Shown here: positions 23,168 through 34,917 of the stretch, piece by piece
Layout: each line of letters opens with the position of its first letter
Position numbering within the stretch: position 1 is the first letter of the stretch
DNA from: Antedon mediterranea
Lineage: Eukaryota; Echinodermata; Crinoidea; Comatulida; Antedonidae
Reading direction: 5' to 3'
Assembly (NCBI RefSeq): GCF_964355755.1
Contig: NC_092675.1
Coordinates: 3,692,312 to 3,756,311 of the forward strand
Length of the DNA: 64,000 nucleotides
Notes under the pieces: generated by a model
What the model was told of the DNA's origin: nothing
The model's database searches: none
What the model saw: only the letters and a program-made list of their open reading frames with translations
Position numbers and translations under genes: made by a program

Positions 23168-26100
23168 ATGATGAAATTGTTGGTAAGTATAACTAATTTA
23201 TTCTTATTATCAATATTGTTTTTTTAATTAATAATTTAAGTAAAAAATCATTTTGCATAATTCACGGTAAATATAAACGATAAAGATTGTAAAACGCCGG
23301 GGAAAATCTAGGAAAATTTAGGCATACGCCGGCCTTATATTAAATTGTTTTTGTTCTTCGGAATCTACGTCGGTTATTTTAAAAAGACTTCAGTTCCGTT
23401 TTGTTTATTTCGAAAGTTGCATAAAACTTTAGACCTATACTTTTAAAGCTCAGAACTCGATTTAATGAGAAAATCGGGTTAATCGAACTTGAGGAATAAA
23501 CAATACATATCCCTTTGAAGATAAGAAAATAACTAAATGTTACAATTATACTCTCCTCCTCTACTTCTTCTGTCCATCCTTATCTTCATTTTATTTATTA
23601 TCCAAGGTGCGATAGAACTGTTCCGTTCCTATCCTGTCTTTTGATTTGATTCTTGCAAAATAATCTGGAGAGTATTTTCCCAATGCGTCTAAATAAACAG
23701 ACAGTCCCTGAGCTGTCTAATTTATATATTATATTAGGCCCCTTCACTTACAAAATAGAATCCATCAGATGGATTCTATGTTTTATTCTATATAGGTTTA
23801 CATCTAGGAGTTTTTAAGAATCCTTTGTCTATTCATTTATTGTAATCTTGTGCGTCGAATTTATTGTTTTTCTCTCTTTTTAACAAAACGAAAATTATTA
23901 TTATTATTATTTATAAGCAGTGTGTAATTGGTCTAGTGATATTTAGCCGTGATGTTTCTGGAGAGGCGGTTTCATTTTCTCTAAATGATGCTGCTCCCTC
24001 AGCAGCAGGAGGATCTGCAATTATAGCGCCAAGATGCAGGTGAGTAGGCCTACACTAATATTATGTAACATAAAGAAATGATTCCAATCGGACATACTGT
24101 ATAAACAATTCTATACAGACGGTTAAATTCTCATACATAAGTATTAGGCCTATGTAGGTGAATGAAATTATCTAAGGTGAGGGAAAGATGATTATGATAG
24201 GATGATTATGATATAAACGCTGTAGACCTATATCTGTGCTAACTGTCGAATACTTATGGAGGAATAATTAGATCACCTCTATTAATGGCATCCGGTATTT
24301 TTGCGTTTTGCGACGATAATGATGATTATAATGAAAAGAATGATTTGATTATTAACGTTTGATTCTGTTACCCACTCATAATTCTTTGTATACAATACAA
24401 TGCTGATAATTAACCACAAGTAAAGCCTTTTCGATCTAGCAAAAGCGGAGTTTAATCAAGTTTTGAAAATTAAATTTTGCTAATGTTCTGCAAACTTCAT
24501 GTTTCTAAAGTTTTAGTCGAAGTTTGTCAGCCACTGGCAGACTTTGAAAAACATTTCTTGACAAACATGGATTTGCAAGCAAAACTTTGCCAGTGTAGGC
24601 TACTATCAACTGATTCACTTACATTTTAAATTTTAGACTATCAACTACTGCAACGTTATCACAGAAGAGAATTGTCAACGACTTTGGATCAGTGTTGAAA
24701 GCTGGTGGTGAAGCTGTTGAAGATGTTGACGCAGATGATGACGATAGCGTCGTGCTTGCGTCAACATTTAACTCGCACCTTTCAGCTGCTGGTGTTGGAT
24801 CTGTTAGCTTTGACAGGTATGGAAGTATTATATGTCATATAACATGACAGTACTATTATACTACTAAAACTAGCATTTCTATCCAAAAACGCGTTCTTTC
24901 TGCATGTCACAAATGTTCCAATTTGAAGAAGACGTTTCAACGTTTGCCATATCGTTCAAGTTAATTCATCAAATACGTTTATTTAAAGGCACATGGAAGT
25001 TTGGCATACCGACAACAATATGTTAAAGTGTTCAGTAGTCTATGCAGGAGTAAAAATTAATTTTATAATTTCTAAGAAACCATCAAAACGTTCAACATGC
25101 TAACATAATTTATTTCTGAATACAGTACAGTTGCTGTTCTAAACAACATCGTTTACCAATGGGCCGCCTGTATAGGCCTTGTTAGTAGTTATTCGTGCGC
25201 GGGATTAATTTCTTTTGAATTATGGTTTTCTAGCAAAATGCCAACAACAAATGTACAGACGTCTTCTGGAGGGGGAGGAGGAGCCGGAGGAGTGGTAGGT
25301 GGTTCAGCAACAGACTACATTCCGGATTTCGCCCCTTATCCATATCCCGGTCCTATCTTCTCTGGTTATTGTCGATCCTTCCGAACCACAATCCAACCAA
25401 CCTGGGCAATTAACAGTCAACATCAATGGGTTCGAGTTTTCCAGGCTTACTATTTCAGACAGACATTCCCAGTTGTATATTGCACGTAAGTATTTGAGTT
25501 ATTATGTATTTATAACAAACATATTTCAAAGAATAAAACCGTATAAATATTGATACAGTTCTACCAGTTTTTATAATGTAACTTATGCTTTGGTTCGTTT
25601 AAGAAATATTGTACCTTTTACGATATGGCTATCAATCATAATTTTATGTCACTGGAGGGCAGCGCAAAGAGCCGAGACAAAAAGAAAGCACACAACTGCT
25701 CCAAACATTTACCTTTCATCAAAAGCATTATTTATATATACCATGATGGTGGAACTATGTTTTTAGAATACATATATTATATAAAGAATTTCAAATTTCT
25801 TGAAGGCTTGACCCGTGTATATTTCGCTTTCAATCATTGGATTTTATTAATCCAATTCCAGGAATTCAAATATTTAATCTATAATTAGAGTTTATTTTTT
25901 TTAAATTTTATCTTTGTTCTGTTTTCATATTCTGTATTTCTAATTACGCCAGTTGTTTGCTTATGTTTGTTAGATCGGCATATTGCAACAGTTTCTACGC
26001 CTATCCATTTGGACTCGACACACCCGGAACAGGCGGAGGAGCAGAGGGAGTAGGAGGACCTGTCGGAACCAGCTATTATCCTCAATATTACTTTCCATTT

Positions 26101-26268
26101 GGTCGCTGTTATGTTAAATACCGTTACTTTTATGCCCTTGTTGTAGCAGGGTGTGGAGGGGGTTACCCTTACTGGGGTGGCTTGAACCTTCAAGTTCAGT
26201 TAATTCGATTACCAGGTAGTTGCAGCTGTCGTAACGACTTCATTTGGCCACCTATTTATAAAAAATAG
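23168..26268 (+). CDS. Secreted spatzle/neurotrophin-like cystine-knot protein (putative)
   Basis: The five exons (23168-23182, 23921-24039, 24637-24816, 25234-25485, 25974-26268) join in phase with GT-AG ends into 286 codons. MMKLLCVIGLVIF is a signal-peptide core, split by intron 1. A proregion with an acidic stretch (EDVDADDDD, about residue 81) follows. The C-terminal half has seven cysteines: GYCRSF; an aromatic segment (QHQWVRVFQAYYFRQ) ending VVYC; AYC; GRCYVKYRYFYALVV; AGC; and a closing GSCSCR. The order C...W-V...FRQ...C, CYVKYR..., then LPGSCSCR resembles the spatzle/NGF-type cystine-knot domain, including the C-x-C end. Two glycine-rich inserts (GGGGGAGGVVGG and GGGAEGVGG) are unusual. 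No clear furin RXXR site precedes the domain. If correct, it would be an extracellular dimeric ligand of Toll- or neurotrophin-receptor type; that role is inference. An AATAAA lies 83 bases after the stop. Confidence 0.72.
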
Positions 26269-26350
26269 TTTTCTTCAAGGTTTATTTGTTGTGATAAATG
26301 GATTATGTTTGAAGACGCCATCATTAATGAAATTAAGTCTTATTATGTAC

Positions 26351-26356
26351 AATAAA
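26351..26356 (+). terminator. Polyadenylation signal of the cystine-knot gene
   Basis: AATAAA, 83 bases past the stop codon, with a second AATAAA ten bases on. Confidence 0.6.
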
Positions 26357-27077
26357 TACAAATAAAAAACTCACTAATGTACAATATTTGATTTTTATTT
26401 GTCTGTACAGATATTATAATTTGTTGTTACTGTATACTTTATCATGAAAAGTTTTTTTATCTATTCATACACTAATTTCGACCCCCTGCAAACATATTCT
26501 TCAAGCAAATACTAATACTATTGAACAATAAATGATGAATAATTAAAATAAACTATTTTTGAATAATAGTCATAATATTTATTCGGTCATCAATGGAAAA
26601 TAACCAGGAGTGAGAATAGGCTAAAGCCTAAACAGATTCTGCACTCACTCCATACATAATGTAGCACAATTTTAAATACTGTATTAATTTACAAAAACGT
26701 TTACTGAAACATAGTTGCAAGTAAAATAAAATTTATTTGTTGAAAGAAAGTCATAAAACTATTCATTAATACAGTATAATAATTATAGTAAAAACACAAT
26801 TAAAAGCTTTCTTTAAAAATACATAAAACACATTTTTTTTTAAATAATGGAAACAATTATTTCTAGTTCTGATTCTGCACTATCCACATGTATGCAAATT
26901 TATACTATGCGCATTCATTCTTCTTATATGCGACCTTTGACAAAAACATTTTTTAGATACAAAAACCTACTTAGATGTTATATAAAACACAAAATGCCAC
27001 TGGAACAAATAATTTCATTTGGTGAAAAATTAAATGTTCTATTTTCTTCACCTCATGAAAATATTTGTACCATTGCA

Positions 27078-29386
27078 CTATTTATTATTTGTATGCCAAT
27101 CAAGTGCTTCTAATGATTCTTGACCAAGTCTTGGAGTTTGTTTCACATCTTTTGATTGGACGAACAAATTAGAATACTTTATTTTCCAATTGTTTTGGAG
27201 CGCAGGATCTCTAATTAGTCCAAAGTTCTGCTCAAATATTCCTAAACAATTTGACCCCTGATGCAAGGTACCACACACACCAACCATCATCAATCCATGC
27301 TTGTTCATTTTACCTTTAGTTCCGAAGTTTTCTAAGTTTGGATTAAATATCAATAATTCATCCTTTGCTAGGTTTAGTAAACGTTCTGCTACCTGATTAG
27401 CATCTATGTACTCTTCCCTTCTATATTCATCAGCCGTTTTGATTGTTAAAACAAGTTTACAGTCGTACCAGAAATGTTGAGGCCCCCACGGTTCTGACTG
27501 AACTTGACTGCTTTTCGGGTTATTTGAGTTTATCTGCTTGTAAAACCATGAAGCAAATTGTAATGCTAAGTTCTGTTCTTCTGGTACTTTTTCAGGTACT
27601 TTTTCAGGTACTTTTTCAAGCTGAAAAAACTAATGCATTTAACTATTTAACTACTTTTACTTCAAAACTTAAACAATTTTTAATTTTAAGTTACTAGATT
27701 TAAATGTTGTTTCTGTTTCGTTGTTTGCTGCTTTCTGTGCTCGATTTCTGCCTAATTTACACTTTATCAATTTTGTCCCCCTTTTTTTTTTCGTTTACTT
27801 TTTTTACGAAATATTATTATTGCATATAATGTAATAAAAACATATATTTACCCTATATATTTTTTCATAAAATTGTTACTATGTCACTTTATATTATGTT
27901 TCGGGCTTGCCCAACAAAAGTCCTTCTTCATCGGGATCAAGCCTTCTTTCAATGTTATTTTATCATACTATGTATCACCTTTTATTTTGTTACCATGAAA
28001 TTGAAAGTAAATCAATGTTTAAATGCCAATTCCAAAAAAAAAAATGTTTAAATGCAAATTTAATTCCTTCTATTCCTTCTTTTTTCCTTCTAAATTTATA
28101 ATTAATTAATTGTCTGTAGTTAACTGGCTGTAGTTAACTGGCTGTAGTTAACTGGCTGTAGTTAACTGGCTGTAGTTAACTGGCTGTAGTTAACTGTCTG
28201 TAGTTAACTGTCTGTAGTTAACTGTCTGTAGTTAACTGTCTGTAGTTAACTGGCTGTAGTTAACTGGCTGTAGTTAACTGGCTGTAGTTAATTGTCTGTA
28301 GTTAACTGGCTGAAGTTGTTCAGTGAAGTGTAAATTTTTATATCAATATACATATACAATATATAATATATATTTAGGGCTAGTGTTGCCCCGAAAGCTC
28401 TGCAACATATTTATGGCTGTTTTACTTTATCGTTTTGATTTAGCTTTTTGCTTATTTTATTTGTATCTCCATTGAGATCCAGCTACTAATAATACCAACA
28501 TTTTTTCAGTATTTTGCTTTTTGATTTATATATTAATGCAGTATATATAAATAAATAATAATTTTTAAAAGCATGTACAAGTGGCAGTATTAAAAGCAAA
28601 GCGTACAGCCCTAGAAAAAATAATTAAAAAAACTAAGGATACAATATAAAATAAATGAGAGATTAAATTATCTAATAATCATCACAATCTAATTTATGAG
28701 GATGATGTATTACAGTTAATGATATCTAAAATTATGATAAACATTTTTGAAAAGTACACAAATATCATCATCTTGTGTGAAACACAAATGTACACAAAAG
28801 AAAATAAAAATTATACCTTTTCTGGATTGCTTGAGTTTGGGGAATGAAGAATCTTGTCAACCAGATCTGATTTACTAGCACTTCCAGGAAGCGGCACCTT
28901 CTTGTTTGCTAAATATTGGAAAAGGCATGACCGGCTAATTTTCTTGCGGCTAAGTAGCTCAGATGCACTTTCAGTGTAGGTAAGTATTGCATCAATGGTT
29001 TCTGCAAATTTGATTTTAGTGAAATTTAAAACATATGACGTGGCCAGCTTATTATAGTATAATATATGTAATTTCAGACAGGTCAGAAGTTAATTGAATT
29101 AGCCTAATATGATAAACTATGAGCAGGGCAGCTAATTTTGTAAGTCTATAAGCCTAGGCTCTTCTCTAGGCCTATTTGTCCGACCTGACCTGAATTGAAC
29201 TTCCGATCGAACTGCCTCAAAACCGAGTTTGGGGAATTTCCAGCCCGGTACTGCTGCAGCCTTACCTTCCACTGAGTGAGTTTTAATAAGTTTGCTTGTG
29301 ATAGTATCTTTTAACGATATCAATTCTTTCTCCGGCAAAAATTTTAACAAATGTCTGAATTCCTCTTTTTCCTCTTCATTAAGCAT
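27078..29386 (-). CDS. C3orf38: C3orf38 homologue
   Basis: Exon 1 is 29266-29386, exon 2 is 28817-29001 and exon 3 is 27078-27620. The splice sites are GT-AG and the phases are consistent, giving 282 residues. The N-terminus ([20 protein letters not shown], then LKDTITSKL) and exon 2 ([20 protein letters not shown]) match the helical N-terminal part I recall for vertebrate C3orf38. Exon 3 carries its C-terminal, NTF2-like part: NLALQFASWFY, EPWGPQHFWYDCKL, GVCGTLHQGSNCLGIFEQ and FGLIRDPALQNNWKIKY. Human C3orf38 has been linked to apoptosis, with little mechanism known. Exon 3 opens with three 12-base repeats encoding EKVP. The gene converges on the cystine-knot gene (stops 0.8 kb apart). Exons 1-2 and the upstream region are duplicated at 43115-46545. 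Confidence 0.9.
28111..28313. repeat. 14-bp minisatellite (CTGTAGTTAACTGG)n
   Basis: About 14 tandem units of CTGTAGTTAACTG[G/T] with few substitutions, each containing GTTAAC, in intron 2 of the C3orf38 homologue. Confidence 0.95.
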
Positions 29387-29814
29387 ATTTGACAGTCTAT
29401 GCCCTCTTACAGGGCAATTAAAATAAAAAGCCTAGGCCTAACTTGCAAACTAGCTAGGCCTCTTGTTATGATGCTCTAATGAAAAGTACGCCCTCTATAT
29501 TGGTATAAAGTGGTAAGGTAGTGGAAAGATTGCAAGATTCCTTTTTTCAACGAATGAACGCATTTCTTTTCATTCAACGAATAAACAAATTCACAAACAT
29601 AGTGTTCTCTAAAATAAACCTTTCTTTAATTCTTTATTTCGGTTCGGTCATCAACACACCTCTTCTATTTTGAATACAAAATATGCCGTTACCACCTTGA
29701 ATATCAAAGGCGGAACTTAAAAAAAAATACCATTGCATGTGACAATCAATTATATTTATGAAAGTGTAACATGTAATAAAATGCTAATTGTGGTGATTAA
29801 AACAATTAAACAAT

Positions 29815-30160
29815 AAATTTGATAACAACCTGAAATATTGAGCCATAAAATGCAAAGCCTCAAAGTTGCCAGAAACAGTCTTTATGACAACACCGCTAGA
29901 ACAACTACAGCGGTAAGTGAGGAATATATTAAAGACGATTAATTTGTTTTCGGGTTTTTTTCTACGAAACTTTATTTAAAGATGTATGGTCCCCCTAAAA
30001 AAATTAATTATTAACAACATTTTTTTTTAATATGCCATTTTATGTAACATAATAATAAGCCACTTTGGATTAACTTTATTAAAACTATCAAATATCATAT
30101 TCAAAGTCTGATTTAATTAATCTTCATTTTTTCATTTTTTGGGACAATACTGTCAAGCTT
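29815..30160. repeat. Dispersed repeat family R1, partial copy
   Basis: Shares CCAGAAACAGTCTTTA and TCAAAGTCTGATTT-ATTAATCTTC with 35640-36560 and with the segment interrupted at 46540-46594/52498-53390. Confidence 0.65.
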
Positions 30161-31049
30161 GTACAGGAGGCAGATTGTGACTTGCCGTTAGCGCGAGAGA
30201 CGCCAACCGCGTTGTATTATTTTTATCTTCAATAAAGAATAAAACAAAAACAAAAAACAACATAAAAAGAAATCAATCTCAAATTTTGGTTTTAGGCAAC
30301 TGCATCCGTTGGTATTCGTGTTCATCATTGGATAAAGGATGTAATGATCCATTTGACATGTCAGTGGTCAAATGTGTGAATTGCACATCGTATGGAAATG
30401 ATAAAGCATAAGTTAACAGAACAAAAATAATAACAATGTTTATAAATTGTTAGCAGAACCATCATTAGCAATGAAAATAACACAATGTTTTCTTCAATAA
30501 TAATATGCAATATTATAATGATAAGTAAGTGCAACGACGTAGGCGCAACTAGCAGGGGGTTGACAAATCAAAAGCGACAGTTAGGATTGTCCGTCGAGCC
30601 GGGATTGTTCCGAAATATAATATTCAAACTATTGACTATGGTTCCGATTAGGAATCAAGCTTTATGATAGGATAATGCTGTAGGTAACAATGTACGTTGT
30701 GGTGTTGCTGCTGATTTGTTGCTACATCTTTATAATCACGCTTTTTATGATGACGCACACTGAATACCTAACATGGTATATAACATAGCGTTTAAAAAAG
30801 TGTGCTGGTGACAGCATTGATTGCTGGTACTATCCTACGTTGGGTGCAAGTGAATGAAAGTTATTTTTTCTCCTTTAGAAACACGTATAAACCGGCTCTG
30901 GCGGCACTCTTATTGAGCGTGGATGTAGTGACGTAGGGCACGGTGTGAAAAATATGAGGATGGGATCACATCCACGTCAAACAGCGAAAATGGGACATTA
31001 AGTGTTCCGAGAGCCGTTTTCATTGTTTAAGTTAGCCGGAGCCTTTTTC

Positions 31050-31065
31050 GATTGGCTATAAATAG
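31050..31065 (+). promoter_or_regulatory. Orphan CCAAT/TATA promoter-like motif
   Basis: GATTGG (inverse CCAAT) is followed at once by CTATAAATAG, a strong TATA box. About 30 bases downstream is a CpG-containing segment (TTTCGAGCGACGCGAGTTC). The 160 bases upstream are also CpG-containing and hold an inverted repeat, CGTGGATGT/ACATCCACG. No recognisable coding exon follows; a 61-codon basic open frame at 31474-31659 has no family resemblance. It may drive a non-coding RNA or be a relic. Confidence 0.35.
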
Positions 31066-33746
31066 AAAGTTAACGAGCATTTCGAGCGACGCGAGTTCTG
31101 AAGTCCGTGTTTTATAGGCTGTCTAAATTTCCTTTTTAACGGGTTTATATTAAATTATATTGTTGTTTGATTTATTTCTGTTAATAAAGAACATTTATAT
31201 TAAACAAAAACCACAACAATAGCAATTTTAGTTGATTATGGATTAATTTATTTGAATTCTAAGATAAACGTCTAAGCCAAGTGTAAACGTAAACAAAGCG
31301 AGTCATACGGCGAAAACAAAAAAGTGAAAACTAACTAATTTGTTAAAATAGCTAACATTAATTTGCAATTTTTAAATGAAATTCTGAAAACGCTATAATA
31401 TAGTCTTATATGCATTTTCAAAGATTTCCAAATATAAGCTTGGGGTTATTTTTCAAACAAATTCTATAAGGAGTTGAAGAGAGTGTATTTTGAGCGAAAG
31501 TGCGGTGCGCGTAGGCCTAGGAAGACGCGGCAAGGCTGGAATACTCGTTTCCTTAGGCGACGAGAACGACGGAAAATGCGCTCCATCACTGTGCTCTCAA
31601 TTTTAGTTCTTGTTAGGTGGATGATGCAGAATCTTATAATATGGGCATATAAATTTTAAAATAAAGTGCTCAACTTTCATTTTTCTTATAATTATGAAGA
31701 TTAGTGTGAAGTGGGGACTGTTTGCATGCTTGAACGGCTGACTTGGTAAAATACTGAAAAATCAGTCAATTAGTTAGGCCTAGGCTAATTAATTAATGTA
31801 CACAGTATATAATGTCATATTTTTATGAATAGGCTTACTAGTAATCTCATAATAAATCTGTTAATGTCACCTTTCACTAACATATGATTGATTTAAGTAT
31901 ATGCTGAAAATGTTTACTTTTTATCGGAGCTAAAATGAAATTTCACGGTTCCCTGCTTTTTATTTTATTATAATAATGGAGCAATAAATGAAATACAAAT
32001 ACACACCAATTAACATTTTAACTTTTAATATTATCACAAATTGCACCTTAAAAATCAGACAACAAGTTTTCTACATGAACTTAGCTAACATTTTTTGTAC
32101 TAAGCCTAATCTTCAAAAGATTTACTATTACTGTAGTAGGCCTATTATCATTATTTATTTGCCGATTTGAAATGTACATTTAAACTTTATTAAACTACTG
32201 CACAACAACCAACCGCCATTTGAACCTTTAAATAAGTAAATTAGGATAAGTTAAAGTTTTTAAAAAATAAATGTCTCTTTGGCAATACATCTATAAATAT
32301 CAATAATTACAGTATTAATAGTGCTTTTTCACATTATATGCCAGAGGTAAATTAATATGACTCATAAGAAATTGTTGTTGATTTAATGCTATTTGTATTG
32401 AAGTATGTAGAACAATCCTCTGGGGTCTGTAAAAAAAAACACAAAACATTCAATTAATAATAATCATTATTTAATTATATGTGTATATTTATTCTTATTT
32501 TCTTAGGCCTATAAACAACGCGCGCCTGACAATGAACACGCGCCAATAATGCACGCACTACCCCACTATTATAGGCTAAAGCCTGGCTCTCCTACTGTAT
32601 TACTAGGCCTAGACTATATTGATTTATAAATAAAACAAAGAGGCTTTGTAGAGTTTTATCATTTAAAACAGCTTTCCTATATATTATATGTTGCCCTTAT
32701 TAATTTACAAAACCACATTTTTTATCTTATGGCGTAAAAAATGATTTTAGCTACAACCATGTGTTCCATTTTCAATAGTGAAATACCCAAGAAGGCACAT
32801 GTTTAAGCAGCCATTAAAAAAAAATAAAAAATAACCCCAACGAGATTTTTTTATTAACTACTATTGAAAAATCAAATATTCAGAAACTATAAAACCCACC
32901 TTCTCAAAAAATTGCGTTGTTTTATTACAGCCTCAACAAATTAGACAACATTTTAACATTCGAATAGCCTAAAATTGTTTAAAAAACATCGGTGTAATTC
33001 ACCCTTGTTTCACACAAATATAATGGGTTCGTCGATTAAAAAACAATATCACGTGGTTCGTAGATGCCTCTTCAAAGGTTTTCATGAATTATTCATTAGT
33101 AAATAAAACCAAAAGTTCCAATTGGCCAGTTTGCAAAAACCTAAGATTTACTTTTCAAAACAAAGTTGCTTCCGGGTAATTGTCAACGCTGTCTCGTGTG
33201 CAAAAACGATTCGCTGCCGATAGAGGGCTCACTACTTTTTGTCCCTGGTGAATTGAGTGTGGGATAGATGTCTGTTCGTACATTTTTGTAAGACAAACGA
33301 ATGCAACGGATCGACATTCATTACCAGCAGCAGCGTAGTTCTCTTGATTACGTCAGCACTTACGTACTTTATCATATTTTAATAAGCTATAAACTTCTTA
33401 TTGGTCTTATAATAGGTTCTATATACTGTACTCGATATAGCATAATTTATAAAAACAATAATTTAAAATAATAAATAACAAGGACAACGTATTGGCACAC
33501 ATGGCGTGTCATACCTAAACTTCAGCTATACAAAATAAATCAAACCGCTTCGTAAAACAAATTTATGCAATATATTAATTATGAATGAAGGCATGATTTA
33601 AATTGATTATAAATTAATACCGACAAACCTTCGGATTAAATGAGTTTCAAAATTTCACTATTGTACTATTTGGTAATAAAATTAGACCACAACATAGTAG
33701 GGCTGTTTTGATTTTCACTGTTATACGATGATAATACATATAGTGT

Positions 33747-34325
33747 TTCCAATTAAGTTTGTTGTCAAACTCCTTTTCCCATTTGGATTCAATTCCAATT
33801 GGCTCTTCAACATTTTTTAATATAATGTGTTTATAGATATAATGACAATTTCTCGTTTTCACAGAAATGAATGTCTGTAATTTGGATTCAACTTCATTAG
33901 TTGTGTTTATACCTTGTTCAATTAATTTCTGTTTCCAGAGCTTTGGAATTGAATTTACAATCTGGTGATATAATAAGAAGTCTGATTTAAAATTATATTT
34001 TTGGTTAAATTCGTCTAGTTCTAATATTTTCCCTTCTTTGTTCACGATATCTTTTACATAGTTTACATTTTTAACCAACCAATTTTTTTCAACTTTAAAT
34101 TCTCTTTTATCAAAACATGAGTTGTTCCATAAAGATTGATTTAAGATGTCCTCTATCGTATACGGTTCTACAAAATTGTATTCACTCCACGCAGAGAGTA
34201 TCTTTATGGAACCTTTCAAATTGTTTTAATATTTTTGAAGATTTAGAAAAGTTGGTTTCGAAAACAATATTTCCTCCAACCTCTTTAATCTTACCTTTTC
34301 TCAAATTTACACGCCTGTACAAATG
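33747..34325 (-). pseudogene. LINE ORF2 C-terminal region, inverted segment
   Basis: The minus-strand reading gives the post-RT region of L1/Tx1-like ORF2 (LWNN, IPKLWKQKL, KWEKEFDNK). A frameshift lies near 34200, between a KGKIKEVGGNIVFETNFSKS segment and SEYNFVEPYTIEDILNQSLW. Open codons left of 33748 belong to the host flank and only happen to continue the frame. Confidence 0.8.
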
Positions 34326-34877
34326 ACACTAAGCTAAAAAATGTTCAATTTAAATTTATTCATCGTATAATTTATACAAATACAATGCTCTTTAAGATGT
34401 CAAAGGTCGATTCACCAATGTGTAGTTTTTGCAAGGAAAAGCAGGAAACACTGCTACATATGTTCTTTGAATGTGATCTGGTAGAGAAAATTTGGGAAAA
34501 TGTAAAACAATATATGTATCGAAATATCAACCATAACTTAATTATCACCAAAGAAAGTATATGTTTTGGTTTTGGAAAAACACACAGTGATGCAAACATT
34601 TTAATTTTAATTGAGTGGTACATATTTAGTTGCAAAATCAAAAAACAATTACTTAATTATAATCATTTATTTCACATTTACCAAAAATACAAGGCAACCA
34701 TATTATTAGCAAAATGATTATTACTAAGTGTATTTTTGCGATACATTATTTTTTAAATTTTTTTTTTTTTTTCTTTAATTTCATTACTCTCTTATTTTTG
34801 AGAGAGTATTATATCGTTTTAATAGTTACGTTGCCTTTATATATTAATTTTGTATTATGTATGTGATGAAATGAAAT

Positions 34878-34902
<25 letters not shown>
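33749..34902 (+). mobile_element. Twin-primed (5'-inverted) L1/Tx1-like LINE insertion
   Basis: The right part (about 34326-34902, plus) encodes the LINE C-terminus (NVQFKFIHRIIYTN, then MCSFCKEKQETLLHMFFEC and VEKIWENVKQY) and ends in a poly(A) tail (34878-34902). The left part (33749-about 34325) is inverted: on the minus strand it encodes the region just upstream in the same protein (NQSLWNNSCF, DFLLYHQIVNSIPKLWKQKL, then KWEKEFDNKLNW). A 15-bp target-site duplication, ATACATATAGTGTTT, flanks the whole at 33734-33748 and 34903-34917. Inverted 5' segment, contiguous coding halves, poly(A) and duplication together are the signature of twin priming during L1 retrotransposition. The copy is 5'-truncated and dead. 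Confidence 0.93.
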
Positions 34903-34908
<6 letters not shown>

Positions 34909-34917
34909 ATAGTGTTT

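Larger units (their letters stand above)
29400..33733. other. Gene-free interval upstream of C3orf38
   Basis: The first 150 bases are probably the C3orf38 promoter, because the same sequence (TACGCCCTCTATATTGGTAT) flanks the duplicated copy at 46465-46485. A dispersed repeat lies at 29815-30160 and a TATA-type promoter-like motif at 31050-31065. No exon of a known protein family is recognised. Confidence 0.5.

Noticed and set aside
28111-28313. Regular repeats that could look like a CRISPR array
   Set aside because: Units are head-to-tail with no spacers and the genome is eukaryotic; it is a minisatellite.
33647-33746. End of a long minus-strand open frame
   Set aside because: These codons lie outside the LINE insertion, beyond the target-site duplication; the frame stays open by chance.
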